From positions 1,612,001-1,676,000 of the forward strand of contig NC_022663.1 in the NCBI RefSeq assembly GCF_000157895.3: a DNA stretch of 64,000 bases, in the 5' to 3' direction. The notes beneath the pieces were generated by a model. That model was given only the letters and a program-made list of their open reading frames with translations. It did no database searches and was not told the DNA's origin. Below, one piece after another: positions 8,125-16,438 of the stretch (position 1 is its first letter; each line of letters begins with the position of its first letter). The position numbers and the translations under genes were made by a program. The DNA is from Mycobacterium kansasii ATCC 12478 (GTDB taxonomy: Bacteria; Actinomycetota; Actinomycetes; Mycobacteriales; Mycobacteriaceae).

Positions 8125-9290
8125 CCGGCTCGCTGGCCGGCGCCGCGGCCATCGCGGGAATCGGGCAGACCGAGTTCTCCAAGGAGTCCGGGCGCAGCGA
8201 GCTGCAATTGGCGTGTGAGGCGGTCAGCGCCGCACTCGACGACGCCGGTGTGGCGCCCGGCGACGTCGACGGCATGGTCACCTTCACCATGGACGCCAGC
8301 GACGAGATCGAGGTCGCCCGCAACGTCGGTATCGGCGATCTCGACTTCTTCAGCCGGGTGCCCCATGGCGGCGGCGCGGCCGCCGGGACCGTGGCGCACG
8401 CGGCGATGGCGGTCGCCACGGGTGTCGCCGAGGTGGTGGTGTGCTATCGCGCGTTCAACGAGCGCTCCGGTATGCGGTTCGGCGGCAGCGGGCGCACCAG
8501 CGGCGAAACCCCGTTGTTCATGGCGCATTACGCGCCGTTCGGATTGCTTACTCCGGCAGCATGGGTGGCACTGCACGCCCAGCGTTACATGTCGACCTAC
8601 GGCGTCACCAACGAGCACTTCGGTGCGATTGCCGTTGTCGACCGGGCCCATGCGGCCCGCAATCCCGACGCGTGGTTCTACCAGCGCCCGATCACGTTGG
8701 CAGATCACCAGAACTCGCGCTGGATCGTCGAACCCGTACTACGCCTGCTGGATTGCTGTCAGGAAAGCGACGGCGGGGTTGCGCTGGTGGTGACCAGCGC
8801 TGCCCGAGCCCGGAATCTCCGGCAGCCGCCGGCGGTGATCACCGCGGCCGCCCAGGGCGCCGCCTCCGATGGCGAGATGATGACCAGCTACTACCGCGAG
8901 GACATCACCGGCCTGCCGGAGATGAGGGTGGTGGCCCGGCGGCTGTGGCGGGATTCGGGTCTCGAACCCGCCGACATCCAAACCGCCTTTATTTATGACC
9001 ATTTCACGCCTTTTGTCTTCGTTCAGCTCGAGGAGCTCGGCTTCTGCGGGCGCGGTGAGGCCAAGGACTTCGCCACCGTCGAGAACCTGTCGCTGGGCGG
9101 CATGCTGCCGATCAACACCAACGGTGGTCTGCTGGGCGAGGCCTACATCCATGGCATGAACGGCATCACCGAGGCGGTTCGTCAGGTGCGCGGCACCTCC
9201 CGCAACCAGGTCGACGGCGTCGAACATGTCCTGGTCACGTCGGGAACCGGGGTGCCCACCAGCGGCCTGATTCTCGCGCAGGCCGGGTGA
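8121..9290 (+). CDS. Ltp2-like thiolase-fold lipid-transfer protein/aldolase
   Basis: A 389-residue member of the SCP-x/lipid-transfer thiolase group. GIGQTEFSKESG near the start and YDHFTPFVFVQLEELGFCG in the C-terminal half are typical of Ltp2, which with the DUF35 domain performs retro-aldol cleavage of a 3-hydroxyacyl-CoA in steroid side-chain loss. ATGA overlap with the hydratase gene and the DUF35 gene next door support the same chemistry. The product would be an acyl-CoA plus a ketone or aldehyde; the substrate is unknown. It is not the usual ltp2 in the cholesterol regulon, whose neighbours (fadE28/29, hsd4A) are absent. Confidence 0.82.
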   Translation: MTGSLAGAAAIAGIGQTEFSKESGRSELQLACEAVSAALDDAGVAPGDVDGMVTFTMDASDEIEVARNVGIGDLDFFSRVPHGGGAAAGTVAHAAMAVATGVAEVVVCYRAFNERSGMRFGGSGRTSGETPLFMAHYAPFGLLTPAAWVALHAQRYMSTYGVTNEHFGAIAVVDRAHAARNPDAWFYQRPITLADHQNSRWIVEPVLRLLDCCQESDGGVALVVTSAARARNLRQPPAVITAAAQGAASDGEMMTSYYREDITGLPEMRVVARRLWRDSGLEPADIQTAFIYDHFTPFVFVQLEELGFCGRGEAKDFATVENLSLGGMLPINTNGGLLGEAYIHGMNGITEAVRQVRGTSRNQVDGVEHVLVTSGTGVPTSGLILAQAG

Positions 9291-9294
9291 GCGC

Positions 9295-9933
9295 GTGACG
9301 ACGCGGGCTTCTGCGGTGATCCAGGCGGGCGATACGCGCGAGCTCATCATCGGGGCCGCATACGTCTGTTTCCGCGAGCACGGACTGCAGAAGGCGACCA
9401 TTGTCGACATCGCCAGGCTGGCGGGGGTTTCGCGCAGCACCGTCTACGAGTACTTCCCGGACAAGGCAGCCATTGTCGAGTCCTGTGCCGAACATGCTTC
9501 CCACCAGTTCTACCGCGAAATGGCCCAGTCCATGAGCCGGGTGAGCACGTTGGAGGAAAAGCTCTGCTGCGCGGCGGTATTCGTGACTCGAGCGCGGCGC
9601 GCGATCGCGTCGGCAACCTATGTCGATGAAGATGCGATCAACCTGTTGCTGACCAAGGATGCCGCCGAGTTGCTGCGCGAAAGCGTCGACTTCTTCGCGC
9701 CCTACCTCGCCGCGGCCAAGCTCACCGGCGAGGTGCGCAAGGACCTCGATATCGAGGCCGCCGGAGAGTGGTTGGCCCGCATCCTATTCTCGTTGTTCAC
9801 CACGCCTTCGCCGATCCGCAATCTGGACGACCCCGATGCCCCTGAAGCCGTAGCCGATTTCGTGCGTGCGCATGTGGTACGGGGTTTCTGCGGTGACCGG
9901 CCGCGGTCCCGGGCCGCGTCGAAGCTGCGCTGA
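9295..9933 (+). CDS. TetR-family transcriptional regulator
   Basis: A 212-residue regulator with an N-terminal TetR helix-turn-helix (about residues 15-60, including IVDIARLAGVSRSTVYEYF) and an all-helical ligand-binding C-terminal part. It starts at a GTG 5 bases after the thiolase stop, so it is probably the last gene of that operon and controls it by feedback. The palindromes at 6551-6566 and 6663-6673 are the best candidate operators. The inducer is likely a CoA ester or acid of the pathway, by analogy with other catabolic TetRs. Confidence 0.85.
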   Translation: MTTRASAVIQAGDTRELIIGAAYVCFREHGLQKATIVDIARLAGVSRSTVYEYFPDKAAIVESCAEHASHQFYREMAQSMSRVSTLEEKLCCAAVFVTRARRAIASATYVDEDAINLLLTKDAAELLRESVDFFAPYLAAAKLTGEVRKDLDIEAAGEWLARILFSLFTTPSPIRNLDDPDAPEAVADFVRAHVVRGFCGDRPRSRAASKLR

Positions 9934-9949
9934 GTATGCGGCCGGCGTC

Positions 9950-10140
9950 GGGTGGGTGGTTGCGGCGTCGAGTGTGCGGCTAGGGCTTTCGGGTGTGCGG
10001 CTGCGGTGTCGAGTGTGCAGTGAGGGCGGCTGAGCCGCCAGAAAACCCGCCCAGTGGGCACACTCGACGCCACCAATGCAGACCCGACGCCACCAATGCA
10101 CACCCGACGTCACCAACACACACCCGACGCACTCAATGCG
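9950..10140. repeat. 20-bp degenerate repeat array with inverted arms
   Basis: From 10061 to 10140 there are four exact-length 20-base units of the type CACCCGACGCCACCAATGCA. From about 9950 to 10025 the same core recurs in reverse orientation (GTCGAGTGTGC and variants). The two arms could pair into a large imperfect stem between convergent genes and may act as terminator. The last unit runs into the end of the proline dehydrogenase gene and contains its stop codon. Confidence 0.7.
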
Positions 10141-11092
10141 CCAAGGCGCGCAGAAAAAACGCCAGGTTCGCCGGGCGCTCGGCCAGGCGTCGCATGAAAT
10201 AGCCGTACCACTGGCCGCCGAACGGCACGTACACCCGCAGCTGATTACCGGCGGTGGCCAGGCGCCGCTGTTCGTCGTCGCGGATGCCGTACAGCATCTG
10301 GAATTCGAAATCACGTGCGGTACGACGTCCTTCAGCAGCCATGCCGACGGCCGCGCCGATGATCGCCGGGTCGTGCGACGCCACCATCGGATACCCGGAG
10401 CCGGACAGCAGAACGTGGAGGCAGCGCAGGTAGGAGTCGGTGATCCCGGCGCCGTCCCGGTAGGCCACCGCTGTGGGCTCGTCGTAGGCGCCCTTGCACA
10501 GCCGGACCCGAGCGCCCACCGAGGCCAGCTCTCGGCAATCGGCGAGCGTGCGTCGCAGGTAGGCCTGCACAACCGTGCCCAACCAACCGAAGTCGACCCG
10601 CAGGTCACCCGAGATCGACAAGGTCGAATCGGTGGTGGTGTGGTCCTCGGCGTCCACGGTGACCCACACCCCGACCTGCTCGGCCCGCTCGCAGATAGTG
10701 CGGGCATTGTCCAAGGCGATCTTCGGGCCGTCGCGATCCAGCGCCTGCCCCAGCGCCGACAGCTTGACCGACACCTCCAGCGGCCGCACACCGTCGAATG
10801 CCGTGTCCGCCCGCCGGCCCAGCGCGTCGAGCAGGTCGAGGTAGGCCCGCACGGTGGCCGCGGCGCCGTCGGTGTCGGTGACATTCTCACCGAGGTAGTC
10901 GATGCTGACATAGCGGCCCGAATCACGCAGCGCGGCAACCACTTCCAGGACGCTATCCAGCGTTTCACCGGGCACGAACCGGCGCACCACCCGCCGGGTC
11001 ACCGACGAGCGCCCGGTCATGAGCCGCAACCTATCGGACCGTCCGGCCGCCAGCAGGGCCGGGCGCAGGGTGCGGGCGAACAGTCGGGCCAT
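10133..11092 (-). CDS. putB: Proline dehydrogenase
   Basis: A 319-residue monofunctional FAD-dependent proline dehydrogenase, oxidising proline to pyrroline-5-carboxylate and passing electrons to the respiratory chain. Features are a (beta/alpha)8 barrel with RLCKGAYDEP and the C-terminal FLRRLAERPAN-like substrate helix (here YFMRRLAERPAN). ATG at 11092 overlaps the rocA stop by one base (TGATG), so the pair is translationally coupled. It corresponds to Rv1188. Confidence 0.92.
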   Translation of the reverse strand: MARLFARTLRPALLAAGRSDRLRLMTGRSSVTRRVVRRFVPGETLDSVLEVVAALRDSGRYVSIDYLGENVTDTDGAAATVRAYLDLLDALGRRADTAFDGVRPLEVSVKLSALGQALDRDGPKIALDNARTICERAEQVGVWVTVDAEDHTTTDSTLSISGDLRVDFGWLGTVVQAYLRRTLADCRELASVGARVRLCKGAYDEPTAVAYRDGAGITDSYLRCLHVLLSGSGYPMVASHDPAIIGAAVGMAAEGRRTARDFEFQMLYGIRDDEQRRLATAGNQLRVYVPFGGQWYGYFMRRLAERPANLAFFLRALAH

Positions 11093-12723
11093 CAGTCGGC
11101 AGCCATGTGCGGGTAGTGGTGGTCGGTTGCCGGGACGAACGTCTCCTTGATGGTGCGCGCCGAGGTCCAACGCAACAGGTTCAGCGGCGAACCCGCCTTG
11201 TCGTTGGTGCCCGATCCGCGCGAGCCACCAAACGGCTGGCGCCCGACGACCGCACCGGTCGGCTTGTCGTTGACATAGAAGTTGCCCGCGGCGAACCGCA
11301 GCCGGTCTTGTGCCGTCAGCACCGCACGGCGGTCGTCGGCGATGACTGCGCCGGTCAGCGCGTAGCGCGAACCGGTATCGACGACGTCGAGGATGCGTTC
11401 GTAGTACCCGTCGGGATAGACGTGCACCGCCAGCACCGGCCCGAAGTATTCGGTCGCGAACGCCTCGTCGGTCGGGTCGTCGGATAGCAATACCGTGGGA
11501 CGCACGAAATATCCCACGCTGTCGTCGTATTCACCGCCAACCGCGATCGTGACACCGGCCGCTCCCTTGGCCCGCTCGATCGCGTCGACGTTCTTGATGA
11601 AAGCGCGCCGGTCGATCAGCGCCCCACCATAGTTCGACAGGTCGGTGATGTCACCGTATTTCAGCTCGGCGACGGCGCCCAGGAAGGCATCACCCATCCG
11701 CTGCCACACCGAGTGAGCGACGAACGCCCGCGACGCCGCCGAGCATTTCTGGCCCTGATAGTCGAATGCTCCGCGAATCAAGGCGGTGGACAACACATCC
11801 GGCTGCGCCGACGGGTGTGCCACCACGAAGTCCTTACCGCCGGTCTCCCCCACCAGCCGCGGATAGCTCTGGTAACGGCCGATATTGGCGCCGACCTGCT
11901 GCCACAGGTGGCAGAAGGTGGCCGTCGATCCGGTGAAGTGGATGCCGGCCAATCGCGGATCGGCCAGCGCCACCTCGGAAACCGCGAAGCCGTCGCCGGT
12001 GACCAGGTTGATCACACCCGGCGGCAACCCCGCGGCTTCGAGCAGTTGCATGAGCAGATAGGCCGACAAGGTCTGGGTGATCGACGGTTTCCACACCACG
12101 GTGTTGCCCATCAGTGCCGGCGCGGTGGGCAGATTACCCGCGATGGAGGTGAAGTTGAACGGCGTGATCGCATAGACGAAGCCGTCCAGCGGACGGTAAT
12201 CGGCGCGGTTCCACTCCCCTGGGCCGCTGATCGGCTGCTGGGCCAGGATCTGGCGGGCAAACGCGACGTTGAATCGCCAGAAATCCACCAGCTCGCAGGG
12301 CGCGTCGATCTCGGCCTGATACACCGACTTCGACTGGCCGAGCATGGTGGCGGCGACGATCTTTTCCCGCCACGGCCCCGCGAGCAGATCGGCGGCGCGC
12401 AGGAACACCGCGGCACGCTCGTCGAAAGGCAGAGCGGCCCAAGCGTTTTTGGCGGCCATCGCGGCCGCGATCGCCGCCGCCGCATCGGCATGGTCGGCGT
12501 TGGTCAGGGTGCCCAGCCGCACGGCATGCCGGTGCGGTGCGACGACGTCGACCGGCTCGCCGTCGCCCATCCGGTGTCGGCCGCCGATGACGTGCGGCAG
12601 GTCCATCGGATGATCGGACAGCAAGGCCAGCTCGGTCCGCAGCCGGGCGCGTTCCGGCGATTTCGGCGCATAGTCATGCACCGGCTCGTTGACCGGGACC
12701 GGCACTTGGGTAATAGCGTCCAT
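11092..12723 (-). CDS. rocA: Delta-1-pyrroline-5-carboxylate dehydrogenase
   Basis: A 543-residue aldehyde dehydrogenase-superfamily enzyme, the same length as RocA/PruA (Rv1187). It oxidises glutamate semialdehyde to glutamate with NAD. Motifs: TPFNFTSIAGN for cofactor binding, FTGST, catalytic glutamate in GETGGKD and cysteine in GQKCSAASR. First gene of the proline operon, divergent from its PucR-type activator gene across about 84 bases. Confidence 0.93.
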   Translation of the reverse strand: MDAITQVPVPVNEPVHDYAPKSPERARLRTELALLSDHPMDLPHVIGGRHRMGDGEPVDVVAPHRHAVRLGTLTNADHADAAAAIAAAMAAKNAWAALPFDERAAVFLRAADLLAGPWREKIVAATMLGQSKSVYQAEIDAPCELVDFWRFNVAFARQILAQQPISGPGEWNRADYRPLDGFVYAITPFNFTSIAGNLPTAPALMGNTVVWKPSITQTLSAYLLMQLLEAAGLPPGVINLVTGDGFAVSEVALADPRLAGIHFTGSTATFCHLWQQVGANIGRYQSYPRLVGETGGKDFVVAHPSAQPDVLSTALIRGAFDYQGQKCSAASRAFVAHSVWQRMGDAFLGAVAELKYGDITDLSNYGGALIDRRAFIKNVDAIERAKGAAGVTIAVGGEYDDSVGYFVRPTVLLSDDPTDEAFATEYFGPVLAVHVYPDGYYERILDVVDTGSRYALTGAVIADDRRAVLTAQDRLRFAAGNFYVNDKPTGAVVGRQPFGGSRGSGTNDKAGSPLNLLRWTSARTIKETFVPATDHHYPHMAAD

Positions 12724-12769
12724 GCCTGCCAGGTTCCCCGTCCGGGGACCGCAATCGATTGGCCGATAC

Positions 12770-12799
12770 GACAGGAATTGTCACCGATACTAGTAGGAT
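12770..12799. promoter_or_regulatory. Proline operon/regulator divergent promoter
   Basis: An inverted repeat GACA-GGAAT-TGTC (12770-12782) is flanked by direct CGATAC copies (12764-12769 and 12785-12790). TAGGAT at 12794-12799 lies 8 bases before the regulator's ATG, fitting a leaderless -10. The inverted repeat is a candidate binding site for the PucR activator. Confidence 0.4.
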
Positions 12800-12807
12800 C
12801 GGACAAT

Positions 12808-14400
12808 ATGCGGGCGGCTGGTGTCGGATTGGGCCAGTTACTCCTTGCCCTGGATGCGACGCTGGTCAGCCTGGTCGAAGCCCCGCGGGGGCTGGATCTC
12901 ACGGTGGCCTCGGCGGCGCTGGTCGATTCCGACGATGTAAGGCTGGGCCTGGCCGAAGCGGCGGGCTCGGCCGACGCCTTCTTTCTGCTCGGCGTCACCG
13001 ACGACGAGGCGCTGCGCTGGATCGACGGCCAAGCCGGCGCGCCGGTGGCGATCTTCGTCAAGGACCCGTCCGACGCGGTGGTGGCCAATGCGGTCCGAGC
13101 AGGGTCGGCGGTGGTTGCCGTGGAACCGCGTGCTCGCTGGGAACGCCTCTACCGGCTGGTCAATCACGTGTTGGAGCATCACGGGGACCGTGGCGATCCC
13201 ATGGACGACTCGGGCACCGACCTGTTCGGCCTGGCTCAGTCCCTGGCCGACCGAATCCACGGCATGGTCAGCATCGAAGACGCGCAGTCGCATGTGCTGG
13301 CCTACTCGGCGTCCAATGAAGACGCCGACGAGCTGCGCCGGCTGTCCATTCTGGGCCGCGCCGGTCCACCCGAGCATCTGGAATGGCTGGCTCAATGGGG
13401 CATCTTCGATGCCCTTCGCGCCAGCAGCGAGGTGGTCCGGGTGGCCGAGCGCCCGGAACTGGCCCTGCGTCCGCGGCTGGCGATCGGGATTCACCAACCA
13501 GCAATCAACCCGCGGCGCTCACCGGTGTTCGCCGGCGTGATCTGGGTTCAGCAGGGCACGCAGCCGCTGGCCGACGATGCCGAAGAGATTTTGCAGGGCG
13601 CTGCGGTGCTGGCCGCTCGGATCATGTCGCGGCTGGCTGCCCGGCCCTCCACGCACGCGCGGCGGGTACAGCAACTGCTCGGCCTGGCCGATGGTGAACC
13701 GCTCGAAGTCGCCGCCGTCGCGCGCGAACTCGGGCTGCCCGGCGACGGGAACGCCGCGCTGATCGGCTTCGACACCATTGCGGCCGAAAACCAACCAGCC
13801 CGGCTCACCGACGTCTTGGCGTTGAGCGCCAGCGCTTTTCGTCGTGACGCCCAGGTGGGGACCAACGGATCACGGATCTATGTGGTGTTGCCGCACACCG
13901 CGACGGCCCGCGCGGTCACCTCATGGGTGCATGGCACAGTCAGCTCGCTGCGCACCGAGCTGGGCGTACACCTGCGGGCCGCGATCGCCGCGCCGGTCGC
14001 GGGTCTGCGGGGGATCGCCGCGGCACGCAGCGAGGTGGACGGCGTGCTCGACAGCGCTGTGCGCCACCCCATCTCGATTGGGCAGGTGACCTTGGTGGCC
14101 GAAGCACGCACCGCAGTCCTGCTCGACGAAATCGTCACGCTGGTCGGCACCCACGCGCGGTTGGTCGACCCGCGGATATCCGACCTGCGCACCCGCGATC
14201 CGGCGCTGGCCGAAACGTTACGGGTCTACTTGGACAGCTTCGGCGATATCGGCGCCGCCGCGCAGTCACTGCAGGTGCATCCCAACACGGTGCGCTATCG
14301 AGTGCGGCGGATCGAGAAGCTGCTGTCGACGTCGTTGGCTGATCCCGATGTGCGGCTGCTCTTTTCGCTGGGGTTGCGCGTGACCGAAAGGTCTGGTTGA
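12808..14400 (+). CDS. pruC: PucR-family activator of proline catabolism
   Basis: A 530-residue PucR-family protein. The N-terminal half is a PucR sensory domain, and the C-terminal end holds the PucR helix-turn-helix with LQVHPNTVRYRVRRIEKLL. It corresponds to Rv1186c; a PucR-type activator named PruC is known to switch on proline dehydrogenase and P5C dehydrogenase genes in mycobacteria, and divergence from rocA supports that role. ATG at 12808 chosen: the upstream open frame runs antisense through rocA and has no coding character. Confidence 0.85.
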   Translation: MRAAGVGLGQLLLALDATLVSLVEAPRGLDLTVASAALVDSDDVRLGLAEAAGSADAFFLLGVTDDEALRWIDGQAGAPVAIFVKDPSDAVVANAVRAGSAVVAVEPRARWERLYRLVNHVLEHHGDRGDPMDDSGTDLFGLAQSLADRIHGMVSIEDAQSHVLAYSASNEDADELRRLSILGRAGPPEHLEWLAQWGIFDALRASSEVVRVAERPELALRPRLAIGIHQPAINPRRSPVFAGVIWVQQGTQPLADDAEEILQGAAVLAARIMSRLAARPSTHARRVQQLLGLADGEPLEVAAVARELGLPGDGNAALIGFDTIAAENQPARLTDVLALSASAFRRDAQVGTNGSRIYVVLPHTATARAVTSWVHGTVSSLRTELGVHLRAAIAAPVAGLRGIAAARSEVDGVLDSAVRHPISIGQVTLVAEARTAVLLDEIVTLVGTHARLVDPRISDLRTRDPALAETLRVYLDSFGDIGAAAQSLQVHPNTVRYRVRRIEKLLSTSLADPDVRLLFSLGLRVTERSG

Positions 14401-14439
14401 CGGAGGCGCAATCACGCGCGCAGTCAGTTTTCGTCCGGA

Positions 14440-14445
14440 TACTCT
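14440..14445 (+). promoter_or_regulatory. Putative -10 box of stf0
   Basis: TACTCT ends 7 bases before the GTG start with a T-rich spacer and no ribosome binding site, a leaderless layout. Confidence 0.35.
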
Positions 14446-14451
14446 TTTTTC

Positions 14452-15255
14452 GTGGCAGACCACCCGTCGTCATACCTGGTGTTGGCATCTCAGCGTAGTG
14501 GCAGCACGCTGTTGGTCGAATCGTTGCGCGCCACCGGCGTAGCCGGCGAACCCCAGGAGTTCTTCCAATATCTGCCGACGACGAGCCAGCCGCCGCAACC
14601 GCGGGAGTGGTTTGCCGGAGTTGACGACGAGTCGATCCTGCGCCTGCTCGATCCGCTGGACGACGGTAAGCCGGACCTAGCGCCGGCCGAGATCTGGCGC
14701 GACTACATCCGCACGGTCGGCAGAACGCCTAACGGTGTCTGGGGCGGCAAGCTGATGTGGAATCAGACCCCGCTGCTGGTGAATCGCGCGAGCGAGCTTC
14801 CCGATCGCTCGGGCGAGGGCCTCAAGGCGGCCATCCGCGACGTCGTCGGTGAGAACCCGTTCCTTGTCTATGTCTACCGTCCCGACGTCGTGTCGCAGGC
14901 GGTGTCGTTTTGGCGCGCGGTGCAGACGCGGGTCTGGCGGGGTCGCCCCGATCCGGTCCGCGACGCTCGTGCCGTCTATCACGCCGGGGCGATCGCTCAC
15001 GTCGTCACCATGCTGCGCGCCCAGGAAGCGGGCTGGCGCAGCTGGTTCGTCGAGGAGAACATCACACCGATGGAGATCGCCTATCCGGTGTTGTGGCGCA
15101 ACCTGACCGAACTGGTCGGCACCATCCTCGAGGCGTTGGGGCTCGACCCGCGGCTGGCGCCCGCGCCGGCGCTGGAGCGGCAGGCCGATCAGCGTTCCGA
15201 CGAGTGGGTGGACCGCTATCGAGCAGATGCCGAAAGGGACGGGCTGCCTAGGTGA
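14452..15255 (+). CDS. stf0: Trehalose 2-sulfotransferase
   Basis: A 267-residue protein closely resembling mycobacterial Stf0, which transfers sulfate from PAPS to trehalose to give trehalose-2-sulfate, the first step of sulfolipid synthesis. The 5'-phosphosulfate loop SQRSGST is at residues 13-19, and the PAPS/trehalose segment GVWGGKLMWNQT and the C-terminal NQRSDEWVDRYR-like end (here ADQRSDEWVDRYR) are present. In M. tuberculosis stf0 lies elsewhere (Rv0295c); here it stands at the place of the polyacyltrehalose locus, with no mmpL, pks or papA gene beside it. Confidence 0.9.
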   Translation: MADHPSSYLVLASQRSGSTLLVESLRATGVAGEPQEFFQYLPTTSQPPQPREWFAGVDDESILRLLDPLDDGKPDLAPAEIWRDYIRTVGRTPNGVWGGKLMWNQTPLLVNRASELPDRSGEGLKAAIRDVVGENPFLVYVYRPDVVSQAVSFWRAVQTRVWRGRPDPVRDARAVYHAGAIAHVVTMLRAQEAGWRSWFVEENITPMEIAYPVLWRNLTELVGTILEALGLDPRLAPAPALERQADQRSDEWVDRYRADAERDGLPR

Positions 15256-15385
15256 TGGCGGCCCGGCACATCGCCCGACTGCGCCGCCGCATGCCACACA
15301 CGAGACGACGGCCCAGCACGGTTACCGGCATGGCGTGTCCGATGCCGACCCCACATGAGCGGGACAACCCGATCGACGACAACGG

Positions 15386-16108
15386 TCACGTCTCCTTCCA
15401 GAGCGCCGGCGTTGCAGCCGGGGTCCAGGTTGGGTCGTAGGCGGTGTGCGCCTGCAGGCATCGGTAGGTCTTGCCGTTGTAGGTGACGGTGTCACCCACC
15501 GCATAGGTCGCGCCGGCAGCCCACGCGTTGGCCGCCGGCGGAACCGTCGTCGTGGTGCCGGCGGGCGGGGTCGTTGTGCTGGTGGGCGGTTGGCCGGCGC
15601 CGACTTGCAGGTCGACGCAGGAATAAAACGCGTTGGGAGTGTCGCCGATAATCCATATGGCCAGCAGCTTCTGGCGGCCGCTGAACCCACTCAGGTTGAC
15701 CGTGTGCGTGACCGTCGCACCAGGTGGCGCGTTATTACCCTCGAAGCCGGCGACTTTGGTGGCGCCGACGTAATACTCCCAGCCGGTGGTCCGGTGTAGT
15801 GCGGTGTTGGTCCAGGTGAACGAGACGGTATTGCCGACCGGCGTCGACCGCCACGGCTTGCTGTCGTCATTGAGTTCGGCGAACTGCCCGAGGCCGCCGT
15901 TGCAGCTGGTAAGCCCCTTGGGGCCCTCCACACTCTGCGGCTCATACTTGATCGCGCCGCATTGAACTGCGCCCTGTGCACACTGGGCTTGACGGCTGGG
16001 CGGAGACGAGACAAAGCCATGCGCATGGGCGTTAGCCATCGGAAGAAAGAACTGAAGACAAGGGATCAAAGTTGCCGTGCCGATAATGGACAATACGCGG
16101 TTCGTCAT
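15386..16108 (-). CDS. AA10 lytic polysaccharide monooxygenase with chitin-binding domain
   Basis: A 240-residue secreted protein. A signal peptide ends at AHA before His, so the mature chain begins with histidine (HGFVSSPPSRQ), which with a second histidine in TALHRTTGWEYYV makes the copper-binding histidine brace of AA10 enzymes. A Thr/Pro-rich linker (about residues 175-192) joins a C-terminal CBM5/12 chitin-binding module with YAVGDTVTYNGKTYRCLQAH. The enzyme would oxidatively cut chitin or related polymers outside the cell. GGGAG lies about 10 bases before the ATG. Such enzymes are common in Streptomyces but unusual in mycobacteria, and local base composition is lower in GC, suggesting acquisition. 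Confidence 0.9.
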   Translation of the reverse strand: MTNRVLSIIGTATLIPCLQFFLPMANAHAHGFVSSPPSRQAQCAQGAVQCGAIKYEPQSVEGPKGLTSCNGGLGQFAELNDDSKPWRSTPVGNTVSFTWTNTALHRTTGWEYYVGATKVAGFEGNNAPPGATVTHTVNLSGFSGRQKLLAIWIIGDTPNAFYSCVDLQVGAGQPPTSTTTPPAGTTTTVPPAANAWAAGATYAVGDTVTYNGKTYRCLQAHTAYDPTWTPAATPALWKET

Positions 16109-16438
16109 TTGCGTTTACTCCCTGCGTGTTTCGACTACATCGCGTTGATGCCGACGCTATTCGGTTGTGGTGATCGAACCTATACACACGAGACAGATAC
16201 GTCAACGATGTTGTATTTACGGCGTTTCGGAATCTGATCCTGTTGCGATGCCGCATTTTAGGAAAATCTGGCAATGTACACCGTTGCGAAATCATGCTGT
16301 TTGGACTGCATTAAATCGAATTATCCTGGGCCGGAAATCAATTCACCGACATTGACGCGTGCTGTTGGATTCGGCCGCGGCTTCGACGCCGGCGGCCGGA
16401 CGTCTCCCAGCGAGAGCACGTTGATGCTCCCTCTCGTG
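16109..16438. other. AT-richer intergenic region, LPMO promoter
   Basis: This 330-base stretch between the narK3-type stop and the monooxygenase start is clearly richer in A and T than its surroundings. I find no gene in it; it must hold the monooxygenase promoter on the minus strand. No transposon ends are recognised. Confidence 0.5.

Noticed and set aside
11713..12807. N-terminal extension of the proline activator
   Set aside because: The open frame runs through rocA on the other strand; the real start is the ATG after the -10-like box.
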